Below are positions 1 through 8,764 of a stretch of 22,861 nucleotides of DNA, piece after piece (within the stretch, counting starts at the first letter, position 1; the number at the start of each line of letters is the position of its first letter). The translations under genes were made by a program, and so were the position numbers. This DNA comes from Mnemiopsis leidyi (Eukaryota > Ctenophora > Tentaculata > Lobata > Bolinopsidae), in the NCBI GenBank assembly GCA_000226015.1, contig JH155985.1, positions 172,230-195,090 on the forward strand, read 5' to 3'. Below the pieces are notes generated by a model. It ran no database searches and was not told the origin of the DNA. It was given only the letters and a program-made list of their open reading frames with translations.

Positions 1-900
1 GAGATCCACAGGCTAAGCTGAATGAGATAGCGGGTTGATCCCAACACTATTTTGAACCCCAAACAATTCTGTACGACAGATTTCAAAATTAAGTTTCAAA
101 CTTAAACATTGGAGGTGCAGTGAATTTTTTTCCCACGGAACCCCCAAAACGCACAAATAGGGGGGTTTCTAATGACAATGATCTTTATCGTACTTCTTAT
201 TTGTGGTACTGATCTAAATCTTACACAAATCGTCGGATTTGGGAGTAGTGTGTGAGGTTAATGCTGTAGCCAATGAAGAATACACAGCTGCAACAAGAAC
301 GTTGTCAATAGTGTTGTCATCAATGTTGTCACCAATGTTGCAACATCAATACCGTGCAAGCCAAGACTATTGCTTTTCTCTCTTCGTGGACGGACAAAAT
401 CTCGTTAAGGCCTATAGTGGTAAGTGAGTTACCATGGTTACCGTCAGCGATAAGAAACTCATGTTTCCAGGTTCTTAAAATTCCTTAGAATTCTTAAAAA
501 ACAAATGGTTAAAGCAGCCAAGTTCAAGAGAACAAAATGGATGTAACACAAAAAGTTCAGATAAAAATGAAATTGACCGTAAAATGACGATGTATGAGTG
601 AGACAACACCGAAAAATCTCACAAAAGATCGTGAACACAACATTGTTCACCTAGTTGTAAGCAAACCCAGTACAACTAACAGTATTACTACTAACTATAC
701 CACTACTATAACTATTATCACTACTACTACTCCCCACTTTTTAACAATAGCACCTCGTGGAACTCTTTGAGTGAGCATGGCAACTCTCGCGTTAATTCAC
801 CTCACGACATTACTGCGATTGCTAATCACGCTGAAAAAGCGCAGTAAAACGAAGACATACACGAAGAAATACAGGACTAATGGTTAGAGTAAGAGTCAGG
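1..900. other. Mostly featureless non-coding stretch
   Basis: No gene can be supported here. An open frame over about 239-427 meets a strong donor-like GTAAGT at 420-425, so an exon ending at 419 is conceivable, but no clear acceptor and no recognisable protein were found. Positions 678-735 are rich in ACT/CTA triplets (an imperfect trinucleotide tract). The 12-bp tandem repeat at 301-342 is listed separately. Confidence 0.5.
301..342. repeat. 12-bp tandem repeat, about 3.5 units
   Basis: Successive units read GTTGTCAATAGT, GTTGTCATCAAT and GTTGTCACCAAT, followed by a partial GTTGCA. The period of 12 keeps a reading frame open, which probably explains part of the short open frame over this segment. 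Confidence 0.75.
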
Positions 901-1059
901 AGCAGCAGGAACAAAGAGCTGGCTACCCGGGTGGCAGATGTTACAAAAAGTTCAGTATACTAACAAGTCTAACCGCGAGAGCCGGTTAAAACGAGCACGG
1001 AAAACCGCCACGGCAACACGACCTGTTTTGAGGAACAGTGTCCTGCACGCGCCACGTCT

Positions 1060-1076
1060 TGACGTCATGACACGTG
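1060..1076. promoter_or_regulatory. CRE palindrome next to a CACGTG E-box
   Basis: TGACGTCA (1060-1067) is followed after three bases by CACGTG (1071-1076). TGACGTCA is the CREB/ATF consensus and CACGTG the bHLH-zip (USF/MYC/MITF/CLOCK) consensus. The match is exact; function is inferred. Confidence 0.4.
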
Positions 1077-1838
1077 ACCAAAACAAAGCAGCTGACTTCC
1101 CGACCTTCATGTTCTGCAACACAAAGTTGTACCGGATATGTACCTTTGTCAGTGTGTGGTGTGAGAAAACTGAAAACTTTGAACCAGCCCCACATCACAA
1201 ACTGCAGCCAACGTGATGCTGATCATTTGTTTCAACAAAAACAGGGGGTATACGATTATGCTTACCAAGGGGGTACTCGGTGCGTGAACAATTACGCGTT
1301 TCTCACTTCGCGTGCCCTCCTCCGCCTCCGACACGTGAGCAGCCACTTCTACGTCTCGGAGCCTAGGTTCAGTTCTGAGGAAGGCGCTTCTCAAACTCTT
1401 AAAATCCATTTTAAAATCTGTATCAGGAAGATCGTAACAGGTAGAGAGAGAGAGTCCACTGGCCACCAGCACAGTTGTTCATACACCACACACGTCACGC
1501 AAGAGCGGTTCAAATAAGTCGACAGTCATCATTAAATTCGATATATGTAATGGCCAATAGGTCCCATAATTGATTCGTGGAAAATATCAATAGTATGCTA
1601 TCTGGTATTTAACGAGAGTCACGAGAAATTCGTCATAATATCAGGTGGTTTTTCCTCTAGCGCCGCCAAAATGTTTAAAAGAGATTTAATGGCGAAATCA
1701 GCTAACACTCGCTCACAATTTTTATCAACATCGCGATTAAGTACTACAAACGGAAAATCACGATATCTGGCCAAAGACTTACTTAATATACAGGATTAGC
1801 TCGGCGACGAATACTACGGCCATCAAAGCAGAATGATG

Positions 1839-1872
1839 GAGTTATATATTATTTATATAAAATATATATAAT
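1839..1872. repeat. AT-only near-palindrome
   Basis: A run of almost pure A/T contains inverted TTATATATT-like and AATATATATAA arms around 1842-1871. It could form a cruciform or act as a TATA-like or low-melting element. No further evidence supports a specific role. Confidence 0.4.
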
Positions 1873-2434
1873 ACAGCTGATATAATCGTCTAACGATCGG
1901 CAAGTCGTGCGCTTTAAGAGGGGAGAGTGAGTTATCTAGTTGCCATGGCATTTAGCAGGACCTGATACTCTGATACGGCACATAAGCTGTCAAGCTCCAA
2001 GTTAATCGATACAAATTACCAAATAGTAAGGGTTACCGCCAATTTTCCGGTCCGATGAGGCCGTCTTATCTCGGAAGATATCTATAACAACAAAGATGAT
2101 AACATCTTCAATGTGGTGATATATATCTCACACCTATAAGTTGAGGAGAGTACTACCGTGGGGTTGTAGTATAACTCTGCACGTGTTCCACACACACACT
2201 TATCCAGGATGGCAGGATTTCCAGGACAACAACAAACCATTCTCCTCGCACACAAAACCGGTAACAACGTCTCCAAACATCGACACGGTACCTCCATCGT
2301 CCCGGTCTGTACATCACAATATACAACCTGGGGCCACATTACCCCGCCACATTATCTACAGAGGAGGAGGGGGACGTGAGACCTGCCGGTCAAGAGGACC
2401 GGGGGTTGGTAATCAGATATTATAGAGCAGGTCT

Positions 2435-2458
2435 GGGGCGGGGAGAGGGGGAGCTGGG
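2435..2458 (+). promoter_or_regulatory. G-quadruplex-forming motif
   Basis: Four G runs are separated by short loops: GGGG at 2435-2438, loop C, GGGG at 2440-2443, loop AGA, GGGGG at 2447-2451, loop AGCT, GGG at 2456-2458. This meets the usual G3+N1-7 rule on the plus strand. Other G-rich runs lie just upstream (about 2361-2375 and 2400-2405). Its position in the G+C-richer block fits a promoter-associated G4, which is inference. Confidence 0.65.
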
Positions 2459-3169
2459 AGGAGTTACCTACAAGTGGGGGACACGGCGCTGACAAGTCCA
2501 GGTGCGGGGAGGTCGGTAGTGGCACAACCGGTGTTACTGTGTTAGTAACACAGGTGTGGACTACCCACGCACTCCCATTCTAATGTAGTAATGAGTGCAC
2601 GTGCTGGGAACTTGAGCATGCCCGATATTTACCTACTTTTCCTGATATGTGTAGTGACTAGTGAGTCGTTTAGGGATGGGATGTTTGTTCAGCTAAACTA
2701 ATCGAACAAATATATTTTTGGATTGGAATGAGCGGCAATAATCTAAAGACAATATCTCGATTTTCCGAGAGATTCTTTGCGAAACTCCGTGATAAACTAA
2801 AATTGGTAAATAAGTTCCCGACGTCAAATGGTAAATACAAGGGTAAAAGACTAAAGCAGAATAGTGCAATTAGACGGTTAAGACTGTCAGCCATGCCCTA
2901 ATTGAGATTATTGTCAGTGCCACTAGCCAGACATTATAATTTCCAGTGGTTATTACTAAATGGTGGTATCAGGGGGCAAATACTAAGTAGGCGGCAAGAT
3001 CAGCTTATTCGATTTAATAAGACGTTGCAGATGGAATTATAGTGGGCGTCGTACAATTCTACAGAGTCGTGGGCCACTCTTGCCTCTCAAAAATACAATT
3101 TGCATAGATAAAGATCTTCGAAAGTGAAGGTCAGTGCCTCACGTGGCTGCTGTTTCAAAGTTCAGACTT

Positions 3170-3213
3170 TCACAAGACGTGAGGTGGCTGACGTCTCGGC
3201 TGACGTCTTGTGA
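3170..3213. repeat. Inverted repeat, 11-bp perfect stem, CRE-like arms
   Basis: TCACAAGACGT (3170-3180) is the exact reverse complement of ACGTCTTGTGA (3203-3213), with a 22-nt loop. The loop holds another GCTGACGTCT, so TGACGT half-CREs recur three times within about 40 bases. A CACGTG lies 30 bases upstream at 3140. It could be a structured RNA element or a paired binding site. Confidence 0.55.
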
Positions 3214-3589
3214 TCCTGACGGGTGTAAACCATCTGATTTAGCAGAAGACAATCAGGTACGATGGTGGAGCATGACAGGGCTGTTTTTAATTGCAACACA
3301 TTAAAATAACCAATAAGTTATCCATCAATTATCTTACAGAGCAATCAGGTACTACAGTTTGTCAGACGATTTGGTTAAAATGAACAAAATGCAGCGGGTC
3401 GAGTCCTGTCAAACTGTCAACTTTTTCGTTGCTGTAAGCATTGCGGGTTTTGTTAAATGTTTGCATGACGAGCTCAAATTTTGGGACAAGAATTCTTATG
3501 CCAGAGACGCTGCAGCATATACGAAAAAATACTGAACTAAGTATTTATTTGATATTCATGAAACTTGCAGGGATATCTATTAAACTAGC

Positions 3590-3700
3590 AGGACCCCGTC
3601 CTCTGCACGGTTAATCCTCCCTCCAAAATTTTTTCTTATCCTTTCCTCACCCACTTTTTTTCCCTTATTCAGTTTTCCCTTCTTTACCCACTCTCAAACC
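3590..3700. other. Pyrimidine-rich tract with acceptor-like end
   Basis: About 110 bases are strongly C/T-rich. Within them, 3651-3671 ends in TTTTTTTCCCTTATTCAG, a textbook polypyrimidine-AG splice acceptor for the plus strand. No convincing open frame follows, so it is not called as a splice site for any gene here. Confidence 0.35.
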
Positions 3701-4305
3701 AAATCCGTCGACACATTCGTGAGCCATAGAAGTCACGTGATAGGGTTAATGGCTGGTAAGCTGATAAATTGGATTGCTTAAGCTAAATACCCTTTTACCA
3801 GAGCTGACAATATAATGAGGTACGAAATATTCGGAGCAGAAATAATAAATTCGAATATTAGTCTTGTAAGAGGCAAATTCATGTCTGAGATTTGTTTTAA
3901 ACGTCCTTAAAGCTTAACTCACCAAGTTCGGTATAAGTATCTCAAGTGATTACATATTTTCATGTACAACTGTAGGTAAATTTGTTAAAACTTCAGTTTA
4001 ACTCGTGTTTGTGGACAGAAAATTGAAATGGTTACGTTAGACTGCAAATCTGAGATGGTTTTAAAGAACGGGACTATGCTATACAGAAAACTGGCCGGCG
4101 CAGGTCGCAGGACCTATAGTTGTACGATTATTAGCTAAGTCGCGATTTGCGAATTTTGAATTATTGCAAATTTTATTTTTGACTTTAACGTATTGCAATT
4201 TTAAAGATTTCAAATCTCAAGCCAATATCATTAATAATGAAAATGTTTGGGAAGGGGGACCTATAAATGAATTTCGACGAAACCGTGTCAAACACTCTCT
4301 TTTAT

Positions 4306-4639
4306 ATGGGCTGGTGGTGTAGTGGTTTCCTTCTCAGCTCCCACGCAGGAGATCGGGGGTTCAAATCCCGTATCCGCCAGTCCAAGAGAAGTGCGCTAAG
4401 GGCATATGCCTATGCAACCTTCTTCGGTCGACTCAGCCGAATGATCGGGAAACCGTGATTGAGGGTTAAATGAGTAGCTGCCCATTGCAGCGAAGTCTCG
4501 GGCGATAAAAGTATGGTACACACTACCTTAACCGTCACTGGCGTGTATGTATAATTGTACATTCGGCCTCCTGTAATTGGCCGTTACACTTGTGTAACAT
4601 GTGGCTGTTGGAGTGCCCGAATTAAAATAAGTATGAGAT
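4306..4639 (+). mobile_element. tRNA-derived SINE, copy A (334 bp)
   Basis: The element matches the reverse complement of 20709-21042 at 327 of 334 positions with no indels, which defines both ends. It begins with a tRNA-like head of about 76 nt carrying pol III promoter boxes A and B, followed by a roughly 250-nt unrelated body and an A/T-rich tail (ATTAAAATAAGTATGAGAT) without a long poly(A). The body contains a perfect hairpin, GTTACAC-TT-GTGTAAC, at 4583-4598. No clear target-site duplication was found. SINEs are transcribed by RNA polymerase III and moved by a partner LINE; that partner cannot be identified. The body did not match a SINE core family that I recognise. A 63-codon ATG frame overlapping the head (4267-4458) is incidental. 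Confidence 0.93.
4308..4383 (+). ncRNA. tRNA-like head of SINE copy A, tRNA-Gly(CCC)-like
   Basis: Box A is TGGTGTAGTGG at 4315-4325 and box B is GGTTCAAATCC at 4358-4368. The putative anticodon loop, CTCCCAC (4338-4344), would carry anticodon CCC, and the surrounding bases resemble eukaryotic tRNA-Gly(CCC). The ends GGGCTGG (4308-4314) and CCAGTCC (4377-4383) pair over 7 bp with one G-U, but five extra bases (4372-4376) separate the T arm from the 3' acceptor strand. The anticodon stem has several mismatches. It is therefore a pseudo-tRNA, not a functional tRNA gene. Confidence 0.75.
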
Positions 4640-5490
4640 TGCATTAAAAACCAAAAACAGTACACCTCATACCTACTACTCATTTTTACTGATTGCCTCT
4701 TAAATTAAGTTGAAAATTTTGAAAAATTTCCTCTGCTGTGCAGCACACAATGCACGTTGAGCAGCGCACAATGTGCAGCTTATGCCACACAATGCGTCTC
4801 AAATATAAAGATTTCAGGGAAATAACCCCCAGACTAAACCGGTAAGTAAATGCGACTTTAAAACGGTTACTAAAATATGATGAGTTCTCAAAATTCTTGC
4901 TAGACGTTACCTGGGCCTTTTTCCGAAGGCGAGACAATTTTAGGCCCGATCTTTTCCTAACGAAAACATGCTTATTTTTTACAATTCTCTTAATCAGAGC
5001 TAGACGTTGTAGACACTTGTTTTTTGTAAGTATAAACCTGTCGACCATCACTAGGTTGATGTTGTTTGAACTGTCTGAAATGTGTCTTTCAAACATAAAC
5101 TAAATCTTATCTAAATTGACCTGGCACGACTGTTACAAAATCAACAGTTCTATTCCGACGAACATTATACATGTATGACCATTGTGAAATTTACTGAAGG
5201 GAGAGAAAACATGGGGGCTTAAACTTACTTTTAATCAAAGATTGAATGTCAAGCATATCCGAAGAATCAAAACTTTTATGAGCTAATCTGCTAATAAATT
5301 AACAACCGAGGTAGTTGGCATAGTAATTAGTTAATGTGACTAATGAAAATTAGGCAGGGAATCATCACGCTCAACGAATATGGTCTAACAAACTAGATTA
5401 AACTCGCTAGAGCAGGTTTAAGTTACGGGGCTAATGACGAAATGCGTTACATGAGTCGGTGTAACTTAGTGCAATTTCTAATTTTGATAG
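4640..5490. other. No supported gene; small degenerate repeat
   Basis: A 136-codon minus-strand open frame (4686-5096) and a 68-codon plus-strand frame overlap each other in A/T-rich sequence. Both have arginine/lysine/phenylalanine-rich translations without a recognisable domain, so neither is called. The only structure is the degenerate repeat at 4740-4799. Confidence 0.45.
4740..4799. repeat. Degenerate tandem repeat, about 21-22 bp period
   Basis: Three units share the core CACAATG: GCAGCACACAATGCACGTTGA (21 bases, 4740-4760 given by position), a second unit at 4761-4782 beginning GCAGCGCACAATG, and a partial third at 4783-4799 with CCACACAATGCG. Confidence 0.55.
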
Positions 5491-5676
5491 CAATTGGCGG
5501 CGACCACGACCGAATGAAAGGCCGGCGGACACAAGGACACACATGTTGGATAATGTTGCTATCCCAGGACACAACCGTATCTGACTCAGCACCGTCACAA
5601 GGTCAAGCAGTGACTAGTGACTCTTCAACGCAACAATCAGATACAAGCTGCAAAGGGAAAATTGATCACCCGCCAT
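5491..5676 (+). CDS. Possible internal exon of an unknown protein
   Basis: An acceptor-like sequence ends in TTCTAATTTTGATAG at 5490, and a donor-like GTAAGC begins at 5677. The 186 bases between them stay open in one frame and would form a symmetric phase 1-1 exon of about 62 codons. The predicted peptide begins with a short charged segment (GGDHDRMKGRRTQGH), then a small hydrophobic patch, then a Ser/Thr/Gln-rich low-complexity stretch, ending near KIDHPPC. Codon use looks more protein-like than the surroundings. I do not recognise a family, and no partner exon was found nearby. The same frame has an upstream ATG at 5442 and a stop at 5712-5714, so an unspliced 90-codon frame is the alternative. 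Confidence 0.25.
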
Positions 5677-5938
5677 GTAAGCTTGACACTTACTCAGTGC
5701 AACTAATCGGCTGAGATATCGGTTGGGAGCGCCAAATTTCATCCTTAGGTCTAGAGATATTGAACTTTCACAACTTGGCCATCTAACTGAAGGTTATGAA
5801 CTCTTTGAGATATACCAGTTAGAAATCGGGTTAAGAGGCAGAAAATCGTGGCAACACAGAGTCGAGAAAGTTTTATAAAATCGGAATGTTTGCTGCCAGG
5901 TTAATAAGCATATAAGCTCTATCTTCCATAGTTACACT

Positions 5939-5994
5939 TACAGAGTACAGTGTGCAATGTACAGAGTACAGAATACAGACTACAGAATACAGTT
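5939..5994. repeat. 7-bp tandem repeat TACAGAN
   Basis: Five consecutive units at 5960-5994 read TACAGAG, TACAGAA, TACAGAC, TACAGAA, TACAGTT. Two more related units lie just upstream at 5939-5952. Confidence 0.85.
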
Positions 5995-6010
5995 AAAAAA
6001 TTACAGACAG

Positions 6011-6028
6011 TATACTTTAAAAAGTATA
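6011..6028. repeat. Short perfect hairpin
   Basis: TATACTTT (6011-6018) pairs with AAAGTATA (6021-6028) across a 2-base centre, more realistically a 7-bp stem with a 4-nt loop. It lies immediately after the TACAGAN repeat. Confidence 0.5.
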
Positions 6029-6122
6029 TACACGTAAAAGCACACACTATACACAGAAACAAATACAGTTAACAAATAGCAAATTCGAGCAGCTATGTTT
6101 GAAAAATAAAAATCGAACTTTA

Positions 6123-6172
6123 CTTTACCTATAAATTTCTACCCGGTACTTAAAATACCTATATAGGTAAAG
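6123..6172. repeat. Inverted repeat, 11-bp perfect stem
   Basis: CTTTACCTATA (6123-6133) is the exact reverse complement of TATAGGTAAAG (6162-6172), with a 28-nt loop. Confidence 0.55.
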
Positions 6173-6277
6173 ACTAGGATAACCACTGGCCTGGACGTAT
6201 CGTGTGTTCGTGTAGATTCAAGGAGTGGAGGAAGTGGATTACACACACGCTGCGCTTACAGTGATTGGTGCAAATAA

Positions 6278-6305
6278 GGCACGTGATATGGTCACGTGCC
6301 ACGTG
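6278..6305. promoter_or_regulatory. Triple CACGTG E-box in a perfect palindrome
   Basis: GGCACGTGA (6278-6286) and TCACGTGCC (6292-6300) are exact reverse complements around TATGG. A third CACGTG at 6300-6305 directly follows, so three E-boxes fall within 26 bases (starts at 6280, 6293 and 6300). CACGTG is the core site of bHLH-zip factors such as USF, MYC/MAX, MITF/TFE and CLOCK/BMAL. The clustered dyad arrangement suggests a regulatory element, which is inference. Confidence 0.55.
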
Positions 6306-7359
6306 GCGCGCGTTGCTGCTGAGTCGTTCATACACTCAATCTCGTGGAACAACTAATCGGTTACACGATCCTAATGTAGTACGTACATTTTCGAAATGTT
6401 TGAGTAGTCTTGGCCGTTACAAGTTACACTTAAATTTTACTAGTCAGTTCCGTTTTGTCTAATGTCTTTGTGGAGTCTTCAGTGCGAACAGCGAAACTCG
6501 TTATCTTAGAAATAAGATACTTTCGCCACAGTACAAAAACATAAAAATACATTAACACACAGAAGCAAATTCATTTTAAAGTTTACTATATACAACATAC
6601 GGACATTCTTCATTTTAACAGGTTTTCCGTTAACTTTTGCATTCATGATCTAGTAAATTGGTCCTAATCAGTAATCTTAACAGACTTTTCTAATTTTGCA
6701 CCATTCAATTTTACAACCACGTAAAACGTATGGCGCTTATTCATGCTTGCAAGTTGCACTTGCATTTGTTTCAAATTGTTTCCTCTCCTTTTCGGATGCA
6801 TATCCTTGGGCTCCAATTTTTCTCCAAATAATTTTTTATTGAATTGTACTTTATTAATTTGATGTCTACAAAATTGCTACACATTTTCGCTATTCGTCAC
6901 TGATGAAAATCCTATTGAAATCCCTTCAACACTGCGTGACTTAAGAAGGCAGCCAAATCACGTGAGTATTTTATTTGTTATGAGTCCTTTTTCACTAGCT
7001 TGACGTAGATATTCAATTTGTGTGTTTTTAGCCGATTAGAATGACTCGTTTGGTTGATTAACGGCCCCGGCCACCACGCGTATCACTAAACACACAGTAA
7101 AGAGAATTGAATTGGCTCGAACTTTAGAATACTAATAAGTTCGCCCCCTCCCCAACTTAATCAAAACTAGTTTAGCGTCTAGCGATCAGTTTTCACGTCA
7201 CCCATTGAATTAAACAAGGGGAACAGCTTTGTGTTTTTGGAGACATTTTATAATACCGTTGAGTTACAGAACTTCATCTTCCGTTCAAAAACCCATTAAC
7301 AGATTTCCCGAGGTTATTTTTAAGAAAGAAACTGAAACGAAATAACCAAAAGCCGTGTA

Positions 7360-7389
7360 CAGGGTATATAATGAAATTCATATACCCTG
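7360..7389. repeat. Perfect 10-bp hairpin
   Basis: CAGGGTATAT (7360-7369) and ATATACCCTG (7380-7389) are exact reverse complements separated by a 10-nt loop. The size fits a compact stem-loop; it is too short for a typical microRNA precursor. Confidence 0.6.
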
Positions 7390-8581
7390 AAAATAACTTA
7401 CCCGGACCTGGAATATCAAGGCTGTTTAGTTGGCCATATTTTCGGCAAAGAAGGTGTAGCTCTAAAAAATACGCGAATTATACGGCAATTTAAAACTTCA
7501 ACTTCAAATTCTTAGGGCTGTTGAATACGGTGTTGAATACAGTGTTACAAAATACGGTAACATGGTTTAGTGCCAAATTTCATTTTTTATCATTTCACAT
7601 TTGAAAAATCATAGGTCTTATTACAAGCCAAACTACCGATATTTGAGGGGGGCTGCTGTAGTGCTGTTTCTTGGCAGAGCGATGTAAAAGTTCTCGTCCA
7701 GTTATAAGATTTGTGTCATTTCTAGCTTCTGCAAATCAGGTCAAATTTGTAAGCTATGATTTACTTAGTCATACGTGCGATGGAAGTCCTGTATACTTTT
7801 CTTGGACGAGTAGATTTGCTCCATGTACTGACTCTAGGTGCGATCTGTTATCTGTGCATACCTTCCTAATGACTGCAAACTTTAATCTATGTTTTTACGA
7901 ACCTTAGTTATGCAAAGCAAAAAATCCTGGTATTTTCGTGCGTGCATATGACTTCCTGTTTCCGTGTTTTTTAATACAGCCGTTTCGAGAAAAAATGCTT
8001 ATGTAAAAGCGTTTACATTTGGTGCGAATTTAACTACTAATAAGTGGAATATTCTATAGTATTGTGAAACATTATATTTAAATTTGGTTTTTGTTTTGAA
8101 ATGAAGATCGAAGGCTTAAGAGGTAAGAGTATTTCTGGAACTAAAACAAAGAAAAACTTAAACCAAATGTTAGTGATTGTCCTGTGACTTGTGACTTGTT
8201 TAATGACTCTAATTGATGTTAAATCTCTTCTTTTATAACTATCCTGAAAAATTACTCAATCGGAATTAGCATGTGCAACTTGAGTATTTTGTTAACGAAT
8301 CCGCGAAATCAAATAAAAACACCGTCACGTGATATAAAAATTAGCACCTTATTTAGATCGCATCGCCATCATTGTCGGTTTGGATTAATCACGTGGTTAA
8401 ATATAAACGTTTTATAAATACAAATTTGTATACAGAACGATTAAGCAAAATCAACACATCAAACTATTAATTAAAGACAAATAGTTTTAACGACAAAACT
8501 TTTTTATTGACGGTAAGACTGCATTTTGTGCTGCATTTCGGTCTACTACTTACACTCTAGAATCTACGTGAGTCTCAAGGC

Positions 8582-8741
8582 ATGAAACGTAACCAAGTTG
8601 AGCGAGGACAAAAGTTAGGAAATACACAGGAAACAAAACATTTCTGGGCGATATTAAATAATGCTGCGGTACCCACCCATAGCTTTATAGATGTACACGT
8701 TAAACAGTTTCAATATGAGTGGGTGGAAATGGAAAAATGCT
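8582..8741 (+). CDS. Weak candidate first exon
   Basis: An ATG at 8582 opens a frame that runs to a donor-like GTAAGG at 8742. Unspliced, the frame ends at 8764 (60 codons). The peptide (MKRNQVERGQKLGNTQETK, then a mixed hydrophobic/acidic part) has ordinary composition but no recognisable domain, and no downstream exon was identified. It could be chance. Confidence 0.15.
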
Positions 8742-8764
8742 CAAGTAAGGTCGTATTGATTTGA

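Larger units (their letters stand above)
900..2600. promoter_or_regulatory. G+C-richer block with CACGTG and CRE motifs
   Basis: This block is visibly richer in G+C and CpG than the rest of the window. It holds CACGTG at 1071, 1332, 2180 and 2598, a full CRE palindrome TGACGTCA at 1060-1067, and a G-quadruplex motif at 2435-2458. A long open frame (1069-1517, plus strand) has no ATG and no recognisable domain, so it is not called as a gene. A promoter or enhancer, or a 5' exon of a flanking gene, is an inference from composition and motifs only. Confidence 0.3.
2601..4305. other. Non-coding stretch with a hairpin and pyrimidine tract
   Basis: No open frame here looks coding. The stretch holds CACGTG at 2598 (edge), 3140 and 3734, the hairpin at 3170-3213 and the pyrimidine-rich tract at 3590-3700. 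Near 4092-4105 there is a small AGGTC/GACCT inverted repeat. Confidence 0.5.
5677..8581. other. Intergenic or intronic stretch with hairpins and E-boxes
   Basis: No convincing coding frame was seen. The 78-codon frame at 7671-7907 has no recognisable domain. The stretch holds the 7-bp repeat at 5939-5994, hairpins at 6011, 6123 and 7360, the E-box palindrome at 6278-6305, and single CACGTG motifs at 6959, 8326 and 8390. A strong donor-like GAG|GTAAGAGT lies at 8122 after a short ATG frame starting at 8101, too short to call as an exon. Confidence 0.45.

Noticed and set aside
1069..1517. Longest plus-strand open frame (about 147 codons)
   Set aside because: It contains no ATG at all, the translation shows no recognisable domain, the opposite strand is also open for 107 codons, and it lies in G+C-richer DNA where stops are rarer.
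3651..3671. Real splice acceptor
   Set aside because: The sequence is an excellent match, but no coding-like frame follows; it sits within a general pyrimidine tract.
4308..4383. Functional tRNA-Gly gene
   Set aside because: Mismatched anticodon stem, a five-base misplacement before the acceptor strand, and continuation into a 250-bp body shared with a second copy show it is a SINE head.
4686..5096. 136-codon minus-strand open frame
   Set aside because: Basic, phenylalanine-rich translation typical of A/T-rich noise; no domain, and it overlaps an open frame on the other strand.
7360..7389. MicroRNA precursor
   Set aside because: The stem is only 10 bp, far shorter than the roughly 22-bp-plus duplex required.
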